A stretch of 64,000 nucleotides of DNA from Sporosarcina sp. P34 (GTDB lineage: Bacteria; Bacillota; Bacilli; Bacillales_A; Planococcaceae), in assembly GCF_002743375.1 (NCBI RefSeq), contig NZ_PDZC01000010.1, positions 1 to 64,000 of the forward strand, in the 5' to 3' direction. Under the pieces are notes generated by a model, which searched no databases, was not told the DNA's origin, and saw nothing but the letters and a program-made list of their open reading frames with translations. Position 1 is the first letter of the stretch, and each line of letters begins with the position of its first letter. A program made the translations under genes and the position numbers. Positions 22,643-32,699 of this stretch are shown here, one piece after another.

Positions 22643-24106
22643 ATGACGTTAACTAGTAAAACAGCAACTGAACTTCAAGCTCTTTTACAAAAAGGGGAAG
22701 TTACTGCTAAAGAAGTAACAGAGGCAACATTACAAACGATTGAACAGCACGAAGAGAAAATCCACGCGTTCATTCACGTCGCAAAAGAAGAGGCAACAAA
22801 GCGTGCAGAACAGCTTGACCAAGAAGCTGCCAATACACGTGGCCGCCTTTTCGGAGTTCCAATCGGTATTAAGGACAATATTGTAACAAAAGATATGAAG
22901 ACAACATGCGCAAGTAAAATGTTGGAAGACTTCGTACCTGTTTACAATGCTACGGCTATAGATAAATTGGAAGCTGCGGGCGCGATTAATATTGGAAAAC
23001 TCAATATGGACGAATTTGCAATGGGTTCTACAAGTGAAACATCTTTTTTCGGTAATACATTAAATCCTTGGAATACAGACTATGTACCAGGTGGCTCTTC
23101 AGGCGGTTCTGCAGCAGCAGTCGCAGCAGGGGAAGTCCCACTATCTCTCGGTTCGGATACGGGTGGTTCGGTTCGTCAACCAGCTGCATTCTGTGGAATT
23201 GTTGGAATGAAACCTACATACGGTCGTATTTCACGTTTTGGTTTGACAGCATTTGCTTCCTCACTTGATCAAATCGGTACCATGTCACGAACTGTGGAAG
23301 ACAACGCATTATTGCTTAGCGTAATCGCGGGAGAAGATGACAATGATAGTTCATCTTCTGCAAAAGAAGTTCCTGATTTCACGGCAGCTCTTACAGGCGA
23401 CATAAAAGGTCTGAAGGTTGCAGTTCCGAAACCTTACTTAGGCGAAGGCGTTGATACAGAAATCGTAGCGGCAGTAAGAGAAGCAATTTCTGTATTGGAA
23501 TCACTTGGAGCGGTTTGTGAAGAAGTAGAATTGCCACATATTCAATATGCGCCAACTACGTATTATGTAATCTCTTCGTCAGAAGCTCAATCCAATCTTT
23601 CACGTTTTGATGGATTGCGTTATGGCTATCATACAGAAAACGCTGAAAACCTAGAACAAGCATATTTCCGTACACGTCAAGAAGGTTTTGGTAATGAAGT
23701 GAAAAAACGCATTATTTTCGGTACGTATGCAATGAGTGCGGATCATCATGAAGATCTGTATGTACGCGCACAAAAGACTCGTACTTTGATTGCACAAGAC
23801 TTCGACGCTGTATTTGAAAAATATGATGTAGTAATTGGACCAACTGCTGCTACGACGGCATTTAAACTAGGCGAAACAGGCGGTGATCAGCTTGTTCATT
23901 ATGCAAATGATGTCTTGGCTGTACCAGCGAACCTGACAGGTCGTCCAGCACTATCCGTACCATGTGGTTTCGTTAACGAACTACCAGTTGGAATGCAACT
24001 CATGGGTAAGCACTTTGACGAGGAAACATTATACAAAGTCGCCCATGCCTATGAGCAAGCAACTGATTTCCACAAACGCACTCCATCGATTCAGGAGGGG
24101 AAATAA
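22643..24106 (+). CDS. gatA: Glu-tRNA(Gln) amidotransferase subunit A
   Basis: GatA is the glutaminase of GatCAB, an amidase-signature enzyme. In 487 residues the Ser-cisSer-Lys triad is visible: 'PIGIKDNI' (Lys), '[14 protein letters not shown]' (Ser) and '[14 protein letters not shown]' (Ser). The start ATG 22643 has GGAGG at 22631-22635; a longer in-frame start at 22622 has no better site. Unlike PurQ, this glutaminase site is intact. Confidence 0.97.
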   Translation: MTLTSKTATELQALLQKGEVTAKEVTEATLQTIEQHEEKIHAFIHVAKEEATKRAEQLDQEAANTRGRLFGVPIGIKDNIVTKDMKTTCASKMLEDFVPVYNATAIDKLEAAGAINIGKLNMDEFAMGSTSETSFFGNTLNPWNTDYVPGGSSGGSAAAVAAGEVPLSLGSDTGGSVRQPAAFCGIVGMKPTYGRISRFGLTAFASSLDQIGTMSRTVEDNALLLSVIAGEDDNDSSSSAKEVPDFTAALTGDIKGLKVAVPKPYLGEGVDTEIVAAVREAISVLESLGAVCEEVELPHIQYAPTTYYVISSSEAQSNLSRFDGLRYGYHTENAENLEQAYFRTRQEGFGNEVKKRIIFGTYAMSADHHEDLYVRAQKTRTLIAQDFDAVFEKYDVVIGPTAATTAFKLGETGGDQLVHYANDVLAVPANLTGRPALSVPCGFVNELPVGMQLMGKHFDEETLYKVAHAYEQATDFHKRTPSIQEGK

Positions 24107-24108
24107 TC

Positions 24109-25539
24109 ATGAACTTTGAAACAATTGTCGGATTAGAAATCCACGTAGAGCTTAAAACAGATACTAAAATCATGTCTCCAGCACCCGCTCACTTTGGTGC
24201 AGAGCCGAATAAAAATATTCACGTAACTGACATCGCGTATCCTGGTGTTTTACCTACGTTAAATAAAAAAGCTGTTGAATTTGGAATGAAGGCATCTATG
24301 GCACTAAACTGTGACGTTGCGCCAATCATGAACTTTGACCGCAAGCATTACTTCTATCCTGATAATCCGAAAGCCTATCAGATCTCTCAAGACAAGCGTC
24401 CTGTAGGAGCAAACGGTTGGATTGAAATTGAAGTAGACGGTAAGAAGAAAAAAATCCGTATTGAACGTGTACATTTAGAAGAAGATGCAGGTAAACTAAC
24501 GCATACAGAAAATGGCTATTCATTAGTCGACTTAAACCGTCAAGGAACACCGTTAATCGAAATCGTTACAGAAGCAGACGTGCGTTCTCCAGAGGAAGCA
24601 TATGCATTTCTGGAAAAACTAAAAGCGATCATTCAATATACAGGAGTATCTGACGTACGTATGGAAGAAGGCTCACTTCGTTGTGATGCAAATATTTCCT
24701 TACGTCCATTCGGTCAAGAAGAATTTGGAACGAAGACAGAGTTGAAAAACTTGAACTCGTTTAACTTTATTCGCCGCGGTATTGCAAATGAAGTAGCGCG
24801 TCAGGAAAAGATTCTCTTGTCTGGCGGTATTATTCAACAAGAGACTCGTCGCTATGATGAAGCAACTGGTGACACGGTATTGATGCGGATTAAAGGCAGT
24901 GCCAATGATTATCGCTTTATTAATGACCCGGACTTACCTGAAGTTCATATTGAACAGGAATGGATTGACCGTGTCCGTAAAGAAATTCCTGAATTACCAG
25001 ATGCTCGTAAAGCACGTTATGTGTCTGAACTGGATCTTCCGGAATATGACGCACACGTACTAACTTTAACAAAAGAAATGTCTGATTTCTTTGATGCAAC
25101 AGTAAAAGCTGGAGCGGATCCTAAACTGGCTTCCAACTGGTTGATGGGGGATGTATCTGCCTATCTAAATGCAGAATCGAAAGAACTGCATGATACTCCA
25201 TTGACGCCTGAAAACTTGGCGCAACTTGTAAAATTGATTACAGATGGTACGATTTCTTCTAAAATCGCGAAAAAAGTATTTACTGATCTCGTGAAAAAAG
25301 GCGGAAACCCTGCCGATATCGTCAAAGAAAAAGGACTTGTCCAAATTTCCGATGAAGGTACATTGCGTACAATCATTACCGAAATTCTAGACAACAACGA
25401 ACAATCAATAGAAGACTTTAAAAATGGTAAGGATCGTGCAGTTGGGTTCTTAGTTGGACAAGTTATGAAAGCAACCAAAGGACAAGCGAATCCACCACTT
25501 GTTAATAAATTATTGATGGAAGAGATCAAGAAGCGCTAA
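24109..25539 (+). CDS. gatB: Asp/Glu-tRNA amidotransferase subunit B
   Basis: GatB binds the mischarged tRNA and activates its side chain with ATP before amidation. The 476 residues begin '[17 protein letters not shown]' and show '[17 protein letters not shown]' and 'LEEDAGKL', typical of the catalytic cradle, with a C-terminal YqeY-like helical tail that recognises tRNA. AGGAGGGG precedes the ATG; the gap from gatA is two bases. Confidence 0.97.
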   Translation: MNFETIVGLEIHVELKTDTKIMSPAPAHFGAEPNKNIHVTDIAYPGVLPTLNKKAVEFGMKASMALNCDVAPIMNFDRKHYFYPDNPKAYQISQDKRPVGANGWIEIEVDGKKKKIRIERVHLEEDAGKLTHTENGYSLVDLNRQGTPLIEIVTEADVRSPEEAYAFLEKLKAIIQYTGVSDVRMEEGSLRCDANISLRPFGQEEFGTKTELKNLNSFNFIRRGIANEVARQEKILLSGGIIQQETRRYDEATGDTVLMRIKGSANDYRFINDPDLPEVHIEQEWIDRVRKEIPELPDARKARYVSELDLPEYDAHVLTLTKEMSDFFDATVKAGADPKLASNWLMGDVSAYLNAESKELHDTPLTPENLAQLVKLITDGTISSKIAKKVFTDLVKKGGNPADIVKEKGLVQISDEGTLRTIITEILDNNEQSIEDFKNGKDRAVGFLVGQVMKATKGQANPPLVNKLLMEEIKKR

Positions 25540-25554
25540 TCTATCTATTAAATG

Positions 25555-25600
25555 AAAACGTTCCAGGAGAGGTCAAAATAGCCTGAACCTGGACGTTTTT
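25555..25600 (+). terminator. gatCAB terminator
   Basis: AAAACGTTCCAGG pairs with CCTGGACGTTTT, with an inner AGG/CCT pairing, and ends in a T-run. Confidence 0.8.
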
Positions 25601-25637
25601 CCACGTGAACTTACACAGTGAAACAGGGGGGATTGTA

Positions 25638-26207
25638 TTGAAAACAGAACAACAATATTTTGAAGATGCTGTATCCCTTCAAACGTATATGGACAAAATG
25701 GAAACACATAAGGAAAACAGTTTTTTGATCTATAATGGATTTGAAGTACCACAGGATGATGAATTTATTGAATTGCTGAAAGAAAAACAACCCCATATTT
25801 TAGTTATTACAGAAGACTGGTGTGGAGATGCCATGCTAAATAATCCCGTCCTTCGAAAAATTGCGGAAGCTGCCAATCTAGATGCTCGCGCTGTGTTGAG
25901 GGATGAAAATCCAGAGCTGATTGATCGATATTTGACGAATGGTGGACGTTCGATTCCTATGTATCTGCTATTAAATGCTGCAGGTGAGGTAGTGGATAAG
26001 TGGGGACCACGGGCACCAGTTCTTCAAAAGTTTGTCATGGACGGTCGTGCCAAGTTGCCAGCTAAAGATGCACCTGATTTTGAAGATAAACAAAAAATGT
26101 TTTATTCCCAATTGACGGCTGAATATACATCTAAGCCTGAAAATTGGCTTGCTGTGTATAGTGATATTCGGTCGACATGGCTTCCTGTATTACAATTGTC
26201 TCAGTAA
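25638..26207 (+). CDS. Thioredoxin-family protein
   Basis: This 189-residue protein has a thioredoxin-like fold segment with 'LVITEDWCGDAMLNNPVL'. The active-site region keeps one cysteine (WCGDA) rather than CxxC, so it is unlikely to be a classical disulfide reductase. A cis-Pro segment 'GGRSIPMYLLL' follows. TTG 25638 is the preferred start because GGGGGG lies just upstream; an upstream in-frame ATG at 25605 lies in the gatCAB terminator region. The function is unknown. Confidence 0.75.
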   Translation: MKTEQQYFEDAVSLQTYMDKMETHKENSFLIYNGFEVPQDDEFIELLKEKQPHILVITEDWCGDAMLNNPVLRKIAEAANLDARAVLRDENPELIDRYLTNGGRSIPMYLLLNAAGEVVDKWGPRAPVLQKFVMDGRAKLPAKDAPDFEDKQKMFYSQLTAEYTSKPENWLAVYSDIRSTWLPVLQLSQ

Positions 26208-26282
26208 TTATGTGTAAGAAACCATTTGAAAATGGTAAACGTCTAATTTTTTTCAGACGCGAAAGGATCGAGGGGAAAGTGT

Positions 26283-27206
26283 ATGAAACGTGCACGCATT
26301 ATTTATAATCCGACTGCAGGAAGAGAAGTCTTCCGTAAACATTTAGCAGAAGTCCTCGAAAAATTGGAGAATGCGGGTTATGAAACATCCGCTCACGCTA
26401 CAACTTGCGAGGGTGATGCAACGGCGGCAGCGCGAGACGCGGTTCGCAGAGGTTTCGATGTGATTATTGCTGCAGGTGGCGATGGGACACTCAATGAAGT
26501 TGTAGAAGGTGTAGGGCATTTTGATAAACGTCCAAAAATTGGTTTGATTCCTATGGGAACAACGAATGATTTCGCAAGAGCATTGCGTATTCCTAGAGAA
26601 ATCGATGACGCTGTAGATATCATTTGCCAAGGAGATTCGATTCCGGTAGATGTTGGTTTGATGAATGGCCGCTATTTTATTAATATAGCGGGTGGCGGTC
26701 GAATGACGGAATTGACATATGAAGTTCCAAGCCGTTTAAAAACTGTAATTGGTCAGTTGGCTTATTATTTAAAAGGAATTGAAATGTTGCCTTCCATACA
26801 TTCCAGTCATCTTCGCATTGAATATGATGGAAATGTATTTGATGAAGAAGCTATGATGTTTTTGATTGGCTTGACCAACTCGGTTGGCGGATTTGAGAAA
26901 TTAGCACCTAACTCCAGTATTAACGATGGATATTTTACGTTGCTTATTTTAAAGAAATGCAATATTGCAGAATTTATTCGTGTGGTTACGTTAGCTTCCC
27001 GCGGAGAACATCTGGATGATCCTTTAGTTGTTTCAGCGAAAGCAAAAAATATTGTAGTGACTTCCAAAGACGAAGTGTTATTGAACTTGGATGGAGAATA
27101 CGGTGGCGTGTTGCCAGCTACTTTCCAAAACTTATATCAACATGTCGAGATGTTTGTACCGCTACAGAAATTACGTCCGCAAGATAAAGGAAAACTAATT
27201 AAATAA
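26283..27206 (+). CDS. dgkB: Diacylglycerol kinase (DgkB/YerQ)
   Basis: This soluble lipid kinase recycles diacylglycerol to phosphatidic acid in lipoteichoic-acid producing Bacillota. The 307 residues have 'IIYNPTAGRE' at the N terminus, the nucleotide loop 'GGDGTLNEVVEG', 'IPMGTTNDFARAL' and the C-terminal 'LNLDGEYGG'. The ATG has GAGGGGAAAG upstream. In B. subtilis the neighbour order gatCAB-yerQ-yerS is the same. Confidence 0.95.
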   Translation: MKRARIIYNPTAGREVFRKHLAEVLEKLENAGYETSAHATTCEGDATAAARDAVRRGFDVIIAAGGDGTLNEVVEGVGHFDKRPKIGLIPMGTTNDFARALRIPREIDDAVDIICQGDSIPVDVGLMNGRYFINIAGGGRMTELTYEVPSRLKTVIGQLAYYLKGIEMLPSIHSSHLRIEYDGNVFDEEAMMFLIGLTNSVGGFEKLAPNSSINDGYFTLLILKKCNIAEFIRVVTLASRGEHLDDPLVVSAKAKNIVVTSKDEVLLNLDGEYGGVLPATFQNLYQHVEMFVPLQKLRPQDKGKLIK

Positions 27207-27214
27207 GAAAAGCA

Positions 27215-27266
27215 AAAAGACTATTCCAGTCGAATTTCTAACGTTCGGATGGAATAGTCTTTTATT
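27215..27266. terminator. Bidirectional terminator
   Basis: AAAAGACTATTCCA pairs with TGGAATAGTCTTTT. A-rich and T-rich flanks allow use from both dgkB and the opposing NUDIX gene. Confidence 0.8.
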
Positions 27267-27319
27267 GTGAAAAATTAATTGGGTGATGCCGATGCAATGC
27301 GCATCGTATCAGGTCGATA

Positions 27320-27751
27320 TCAGATGTATTCAATCGCTTCTCCTTGTTTAGCAGCTAACTTTGGCACTTCTTTCAACGGCATCCAACGGTAGCTGAATAA
27401 TTGACCTGCGTCTTTACCTTCACCTTCTACGATATATTCCCATTCGTGTTTGTTTTCTCCTATGTAGGAAAAATGGAAAATCGTACGTTCATAAATTACG
27501 TTTTTATCTTCTGGGAAATACTTTGAAGCTTTCACTTTACCTTCTAATATAAGTTCATCACGCACGATCCCAGACTCTTCTTGGATTTCTCGATATAATG
27601 CATCCAATAATAGTTCGTTGCGTTCGATTGTACCACCAGGAACTTGTAAACCTGCTTCAGGCTGATCCTTTTGCTCATAAACAAGCAATTTACGGTGTTT
27701 GCCTTCCCCTTTTGTAATATACGCGATAACTTTTCTTTTTACTCTTTTCAT
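27320..27751 (-). CDS. NUDIX hydrolase
   Basis: This 143-residue NUDIX protein has the box G-x5-E-x7-REUxEExGU visible as 'GGTIERNELLLDALYREIQEESGI'-type spacing (about residues 39-62; Glu44, Arg54, Glu55, Glu58, Glu59). It would hydrolyse a nucleoside diphosphate linked to another moiety; the substrate is unknown. It is transcribed towards dgkB. GAAAGTGAATG context and an AGAGGTGA site precede the ATG. Confidence 0.88.
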   Translation of the reverse strand: MKRVKRKVIAYITKGEGKHRKLLVYEQKDQPEAGLQVPGGTIERNELLLDALYREIQEESGIVRDELILEGKVKASKYFPEDKNVIYERTIFHFSYIGENKHEWEYIVEGEGKDAGQLFSYRWMPLKEVPKLAAKQGEAIEYI

Positions 27752-27900
27752 TCACTTTCACCTCTCATTAGTTAACTAATTATACTGTAAATACTTACAA
27801 ATTACAAGTGAAATGGGTTAATTTATTAGTATACAACAAGTAGATATGCTATGAATATGGAAATACGTCTAATTTTCAACAAATCGTATTAAATAGGTTA

Positions 27901-27931
27901 TTGAAAGGCGTTTTAAGGGAAACCCTACAAT
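27901..27931 (+). promoter_or_regulatory. Candidate promoter of the cyd operon
   Basis: TTGAAA (27901-27906) and TACAAT (27926-27931) are 19 bases apart, a wide spacing. They are the best pair in the 200-base gap. I see no Rex or Fnr palindrome here. Confidence 0.3.
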
Positions 27932-27955
27932 AGAATTGTGCTTAGGAGTGATTGC

Positions 27956-28048
27956 GTGTATAAAAGACAAGAAAAACGTCTGATGTGGTTGGCATTTATT
28001 GTAGCCGGTATCATGTTGCTATCAATTATTGGAAGAGTATTCTCGTGA
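27956..28048 (+). CDS. 30-residue membrane peptide upstream of cydA
   Basis: GTG 27956 follows TAGGAGTG (27943-27950) at a good spacing and opens a 30-codon frame. It gives a basic N terminus (MYKRQEKRLM) and one hydrophobic helix (WLAFIVAGIMLLSII). It ends 18 bases before the cydA start. I recognise no family. The good ribosome binding site and single membrane helix suggest a real small protein, perhaps linked to oxidase assembly, but this is inference. Confidence 0.55.
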   Translation: MYKRQEKRLMWLAFIVAGIMLLSIIGRVFS

Positions 28049-28066
28049 AAAGAGGAGGTGGCCTGT

Positions 28067-29404
28067 GTGGATCCAGTTTTATATTCTAGAATCTTGACCG
28101 AACTAACTTTATCGTTTCATATTATCTATGCCACCATAGGGGTCGGTGTCCCGCTCATGATTATGCTAGCTCAGTGGGTGGGTATCAAGAAAAATGATGA
28201 GCATTATATTTTGCTAGCTAGACGTTGGGCACGCGGTTTCGTTATCACCGTGGCTGTAGGAGTAGTAACAGGAACAGCAATTGGTTTGCAGTTGTCCTTA
28301 TTATGGCCAAACTTTATGGAGCTTGCAGGAAATGTGATTGCATTACCATTATTTATGGAGACATTCGCTTTCTTCTTTGAAGCAATTTTCCTCGGTATTT
28401 ACCTTTATACATGGGATCGTTTTGAAAATCAAAAGAAACATTTTCTACTCCTAATCCCTGTTGCGCTTGGAGCTTCATTCTCTGCAGTATTCATAACCAT
28501 TGTAAATGCCTTCATGAATGCACCACAAGGCTTTAACCTAGTGAATGGGGAATTAATCAACGTCAATCCACTCGTGGCCATGTTTAATCCTGCCATGCCC
28601 ACAAAAGTGGCGCACGTAGTCGGGACAGCTTATATGACATCCGCCTTTTTATTAGCGGCTATTGCAGCATTCCGTTTGTTGCGTGGTTCGAATCACGTCT
28701 ACCATAAAAAAGCGTTATATCTGACATTGAAAGTAGGATTCATTTTTAGTGTGAGTGCAGCGTTGGTTGGAGATTTATCAGGTAAGTATTTAGCAGAGTA
28801 TCAACCTGAAAAACTGGCGGCTGCAGAATGGCATTTTGAAACGGAAGAAAATGCACCTTTAATTTTGTATGGTGTGTTGGACGATGGGGAAGTTAAATAT
28901 GCCATTAAAATACCGTATGCACTTTCTATCTTAGCGCATGGATCTCTTAGTGCAGAAGTCGTTGGGTTGGATCAATTTTCTGAAGAAGATATCCCTCCTC
29001 TTTATATTCATTACCTCTTTGATATTATGGTAACGATCGGAATAACATTAATGATGATGTCCGCTATATACTGGATTGGTATGTGGCGAAGATGGTCATT
29101 TGTCGAGTCGCGCTTATTCCGCTGGCTAATTGTTGCGGGAGGACCCCTCGTTTTCATTTCTCTTGAAGCGGGTTGGTGGATGGCGGAAGTAGGACGTCAG
29201 CCGTGGATATTACGTAATATTATGCGTACTTCTGAAGGCGCGACAACTAGCGGGCAAGTACCGACTATGCTTGTACTGTTTGCACTTCTATACCTAGTTC
29301 TCGGTGTCGGCAGTGTCGTTGTATTAAGGAGAATGTTCATCAGGAATCCTGTAGAACAAGAAATTATAGATCGGCAGCAGGAGAGAGGCGGTGACATTCG
29401 ATGA
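28067..29404 (+). CDS. cydA: Cytochrome bd-type quinol oxidase subunit I
   Basis: Subunit I carries the haems and the quinol site of the bd oxidase, which reduces oxygen to water without pumping protons. The 445 residues include the N-terminal 'LSFHIIYATIGVG' with a haem-ligand His, the Q-loop region 'GKYLAEYQPEKLAAAEWH', and 'AGWWMAEVGRQPW', the family's GWxxxExGRQPW motif. About nine membrane segments are present and the Q loop is short, as in Bacillus. GTG 28067 with AGGAGG at 28053-28058 is preferred over GTG 28058. It overlaps cydB by ATGA. The closest B. subtilis analogue could be ythA rather than cydA. Confidence 0.93.
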   Translation: MDPVLYSRILTELTLSFHIIYATIGVGVPLMIMLAQWVGIKKNDEHYILLARRWARGFVITVAVGVVTGTAIGLQLSLLWPNFMELAGNVIALPLFMETFAFFFEAIFLGIYLYTWDRFENQKKHFLLLIPVALGASFSAVFITIVNAFMNAPQGFNLVNGELINVNPLVAMFNPAMPTKVAHVVGTAYMTSAFLLAAIAAFRLLRGSNHVYHKKALYLTLKVGFIFSVSAALVGDLSGKYLAEYQPEKLAAAEWHFETEENAPLILYGVLDDGEVKYAIKIPYALSILAHGSLSAEVVGLDQFSEEDIPPLYIHYLFDIMVTIGITLMMMSAIYWIGMWRRWSFVESRLFRWLIVAGGPLVFISLEAGWWMAEVGRQPWILRNIMRTSEGATTSGQVPTMLVLFALLYLVLGVGSVVVLRRMFIRNPVEQEIIDRQQERGGDIR

Positions 29405-30426
29405 ATATCGAAATTCTTGGGATTACGGTATTGTGGGTGTTCTTGTTCGGCTATATTCTAATTGGTGCGATTGATTTTGGAGCAGGTTTTTTCAATGCAT
29501 ACAGTTTATTTACGGGCAAACAGCGAATATTGACCAATGTCATTCAGCGCTATTTATCGCCAGTCTGGGAAGTAACGAACGTTTTTCTCGTATTCTTCTT
29601 CGTGGGGATTATTGGATTCTTCCCGAAAACCGCCTTTTATTATGGCACCACATTGCTAGTCCCGGTTAGTTTTGCCATTATTCTTCTGGCGGTTCGTGGT
29701 TCTTACTATGCATTTGAGACGTATGGGGCCCGTGGTCATAAAGGCTATTCATTTGCTTACGGTTCGACGGGGTTATTACTTCCGGCATCACTATCGATTG
29801 TCCTAACAATTTCTGAAGGTGGATTTATTGAAATAGTGAATGGGCAACCGGTTTTGGATTACTGGAAGTTATTCACTAGCCCACTAACTTGGTCGATTGT
29901 AGTATTGAGCATAGCGGCAACACTTTATATCTCTTCCGCATTTTTGACGTGGTATGCGAACAAAGCCAGGGATCGTGAGGCGACGCAACTTTTGAGGAAA
30001 TACGCGCTGATCTGGGCATTTCCGACGATCATCGCAGCTGGCGGGATTATATTTGAATTACGTAAGCATAATCCGCTCCATTACGAGAGTATCCAAACGT
30101 TCTGGCCTATGTTTTTGATATCGCTCATACTGTTTCTGGGTACGGTTTTCCTCATTTGGAAAAAGCGTCATTATGGCGTGGCGTTCAGTTTACTAATGGG
30201 ACAGTTCGTGTTCGCTTTCTTTGGTTACGGGGCATCGCATTATCCGTACTTGCTATACCCGTACTTGACGATCTATGATAGCTTTACGAACCAAGCAATG
30301 GCGGTTGCTTTAATCATTGCTTTCATATGTGGATTATTGTTGCTGATTCCATCGCTTTATTTACTATTACGTATGTTCTTGTTTAATAAAGAATATGTAA
30401 AAGGAAACGAAAATCATCATGCATAA
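29401..30426 (+). CDS. cydB: Cytochrome bd-type quinol oxidase subunit II
   Basis: This 341-residue membrane protein of eight to nine helices is the partner of CydA. It shows 'FGYILIGAIDFGAGFF' and 'SPVWEVTNVFLVFFF', matching the family's N-terminal helices, and 'FETYGARGHKGYSFAYGSTG' in a loop. The start overlaps the cydA stop, so the subunits are coupled. A small CydS-like gene follows by 12 bases. Confidence 0.93.
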   Translation: MNIEILGITVLWVFLFGYILIGAIDFGAGFFNAYSLFTGKQRILTNVIQRYLSPVWEVTNVFLVFFFVGIIGFFPKTAFYYGTTLLVPVSFAIILLAVRGSYYAFETYGARGHKGYSFAYGSTGLLLPASLSIVLTISEGGFIEIVNGQPVLDYWKLFTSPLTWSIVVLSIAATLYISSAFLTWYANKARDREATQLLRKYALIWAFPTIIAAGGIIFELRKHNPLHYESIQTFWPMFLISLILFLGTVFLIWKKRHYGVAFSLLMGQFVFAFFGYGASHYPYLLYPYLTIYDSFTNQAMAVALIIAFICGLLLLIPSLYLLLRMFLFNKEYVKGNENHHA

Positions 30427-30438
30427 GGAGGCGATACG

Positions 30439-30573
30439 ATGAATGAATTTTTGATTTTCTATGCGCCTTTTTTGGTGATCATTGCGGGTATACTATTATC
30501 GTTCTTTGTGGTCTTGAAAGACGATGCAGTGACCAGGAATGAGTGTAAAGACAATAAAGAAACAGACGTGTGA
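30439..30573 (+). CDS. cydS: CydS-like small subunit of cytochrome bd oxidase
   Basis: A 44-codon frame starts at ATG 30439 behind a perfect AAGGAGG (30425-30431), right after cydB. The N-terminal part 'MNEFLIFYAPFLVIIAG' and the later 'FFVVLKD' match the pattern of the 33-residue CydS of the Geobacillus bd oxidase as I recall it (MxxFLIxYAP...LKD). One membrane helix is present. The extra 15-residue hydrophilic tail is longer than in Geobacillus. CydS sits in the membrane beside CydA and stabilises haem b. An intrinsic terminator overlaps the stop codon. Confidence 0.8.
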   Translation: MNEFLIFYAPFLVIIAGILLSFFVVLKDDAVTRNECKDNKETDV

Positions 30574-30590
30574 TTGACGTCTGTTTTTTT
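30561..30590 (+). terminator. cyd operon terminator
   Basis: AACAGACGT pairs with ACGTCTGTT, followed by seven T. It overlaps the cydS-like stop. Confidence 0.85.
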
Positions 30591-30641
30591 GTTTGCTTCC
30601 CCGTGTTACACTAGAAGTATCTGAAAGATGGAGGAAAAGTC

Positions 30642-32006
30642 ATGAGCTTTGCAGTAAATAAAAATGAAAAAATACGAGTGACAATAGAAGATCTGACACA
30701 TGATGGAGCGGGCGTAGCGAAAGTAGAAGGCTATCCGTTATTCATTCAAGGAACGTTGCCTGGAGAAACAGTCGATGTCCATGTATTGAAAACATTGAAG
30801 AAATATGGATTTGCTAAGCTGCTAACTATCGTGGAACCATCTCCTTCCCGTGTAACGCCACCTTGTCATATATTCCCGACATGTGGTGGATGTCAATTGC
30901 AGCATTTGTCCTATGAGGGTCAGTTGATACAAAAACGCAAATCGGTACGCGATGTAATGGATCGGATAGCTAAGCTCCCTGATGTGCCTGTACATAAGGT
31001 AAAAGGCATGAATGATCCGTGGCGTTACCGCAATAAATCACAAATCCCATTTGATACGGAGAACGACCGTGTAATTACTGGCTTCTATAAAGCCCGAACA
31101 CATCACATTGTCGATACAGATGTTTGTCTGATCCAAACGAAAGAAGCAGACGAACTGATGACGCTGCTGAAGTATAAACTTCAACAGCTTGGTATCGAGA
31201 CGTATGACGAACATACACACAAAGGTATGCTACGTCATGTAATTGTTAGAAAAGCACGTCAGACAGGTCAAGTGATGGTTGTACTCGTTACGCGACATAA
31301 AAAATTCCCGCAAAAAGACGCCGTAGTCGAATTAATTCTACAACAATTGCCGAACGTGACGTCTATTATGCAAAATGTGAATACAGCGAATACGAATGTC
31401 ATCATGGGGAATGAAATGATTAATCTATACGGAGCGGATGTTATTATTGATCGGATTGGAGACACTGAATTCGAGATTTCAGCACGTTCGTTCTATCAAA
31501 TAAATCCTGTTCAAACGGAAGTACTGTACCAACAGGCACTTGATTATGCTGACCTAACTGGAAATGAAATGGTAGTGGATGCGTATTGTGGAATAGGAAC
31601 GATTTCATTATTCTTGGCTAAACAAGCGAAAGCTGTTTACGGAGTTGAAATAGTACCGCAGGCGATAGAAGATGCAAAGCGTAACGCGGAACTAAACAAT
31701 ATAACTAACGCACATTTTGAAGCAGGTCCGGCAGAAGAGGTTATTCCAAATTGGTATGCGCAAGGTAAGCAGTTTGACGTATTAGTCGTCGATCCACCAC
31801 GTAAAGGCTGCGATGAAAAATTGCTAGAAACCATTCTAACTTATAAACCGAAGAAAATTGTGTATGTGTCTTGTAATCCAGGAACATTGGCACGGGATTT
31901 ACGTATTCTCGAAGATGGCGGCTATCGCACGAAGGAAGTTCAACCGGTAGACATGTTTCCGCATAGTAGTCATGTCGAGTGTGTGGCGTTAATAGAGTTG
32001 AAATAA
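30642..32006 (+). CDS. rlmCD: 23S rRNA (uracil-5-)-methyltransferase (RlmCD/RumA type)
   Basis: This SAM-dependent enzyme forms 5-methyluridine in 23S rRNA; in Bacillus one protein (YerS/RlmCD) modifies two sites. The 454 residues begin with a TRAM domain (about 8-66). An iron-sulfur cluster is held by Cys residues in 'PPCHIFPTCGGCQLQ' and later 'DTDVCLIQ'. The SAM fold has 'VVDAYCGIGTISLFLA', then 'VVDPPRKGCD' and the catalytic 'VYVSCNPGTLARDL'. ATG 30642 has GGAGG upstream. Confidence 0.93.
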   Translation: MSFAVNKNEKIRVTIEDLTHDGAGVAKVEGYPLFIQGTLPGETVDVHVLKTLKKYGFAKLLTIVEPSPSRVTPPCHIFPTCGGCQLQHLSYEGQLIQKRKSVRDVMDRIAKLPDVPVHKVKGMNDPWRYRNKSQIPFDTENDRVITGFYKARTHHIVDTDVCLIQTKEADELMTLLKYKLQQLGIETYDEHTHKGMLRHVIVRKARQTGQVMVVLVTRHKKFPQKDAVVELILQQLPNVTSIMQNVNTANTNVIMGNEMINLYGADVIIDRIGDTEFEISARSFYQINPVQTEVLYQQALDYADLTGNEMVVDAYCGIGTISLFLAKQAKAVYGVEIVPQAIEDAKRNAELNNITNAHFEAGPAEEVIPNWYAQGKQFDVLVVDPPRKGCDEKLLETILTYKPKKIVYVSCNPGTLARDLRILEDGGYRTKEVQPVDMFPHSSHVECVALIELK

Positions 32007-32055
32007 CTTGGCGACAACGGGTTAGTAATTTCAGTAAATATTGATGTGTATTTTA

Positions 32056-32090
32056 AAAACCCTCGGACGGATAGTTCGAGGGTTTTTTGA
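32056..32090 (+). terminator. Terminator after rlmCD
   Basis: AAACCCTCG pairs with CGAGGGTTT and is followed by a T-run. Confidence 0.88.
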
Positions 32091-32240
32091 CCTTACGGGG
32101 AATCACACTATTATGTGAAATACGGAACAACCGATGCTGTATTTTAATAAATAACGGAAAAACGAACGCAGAAATATCGTAAGTTTCGACTTCATGTTAC
32201 AATTACTGAATTAGTTCATATTGTGAAGGAGGTTACACAA

Positions 32241-32555
32241 ATGGCATTAGGTATATTGGAGATCATGTATATAGTTTTAATAGTTATAGCCATAGGAATA
32301 CAAGTCGTATTATATAAAAGTAAAACCAATAACAGTATAATCATTATCAATATGTTATTTGGCCTGCTTTTATCCTACCTAGCGTTTACATCTTTTCCTA
32401 CAAACTTTACGATTCAAAAAACTCTAGCCATCTTAATGGGGATTGTAGCTATATTGGCAGTTGTTATGAAGTTTAGAAATGATGAGCTTGTGTTTTTAAG
32501 TAAAATCGCGTTCTCGATTTCTATTGTGGTTAGCTTAGGGTTGCTGTTTTTATAA
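32241..32555 (+). CDS. Small four-helix membrane protein, unknown function
   Basis: ATG 32241 (AAGGAGG upstream at 32226-32232) opens a 104-residue protein made almost wholly of hydrophobic segments (about 5-22, 30-50, 58-78 and 84-103). A polar loop with charged residues (KFRNDE) lies before the last helix. No family was recognised. It stands alone between two terminators. Confidence 0.75.
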   Translation: MALGILEIMYIVLIVIAIGIQVVLYKSKTNNSIIIINMLFGLLLSYLAFTSFPTNFTIQKTLAILMGIVAILAVVMKFRNDELVFLSKIAFSISIVVSLGLLFL

Positions 32556-32623
32556 AACACCTTTTACTGTGAACGCACAATGCCTACTCGCTTAGGTAAA
32601 AGCACAAAACAATATAGTCCAAT

Positions 32624-32662
32624 TCAGACAAGACACCGTGTAAATAAGTGCCTTGTCTTTTT
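32624..32662 (+). terminator. Terminator after the membrane protein gene
   Basis: AGACAAGACAC pairs with GTGCCTTGTCT with one mismatch, followed by seven T. The opposing cupin gene ends just beyond it. Confidence 0.7.
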
Positions 32663-32699
32663 TTATTTTTCAATCATAGCAACAGCATATTTCAGCATA

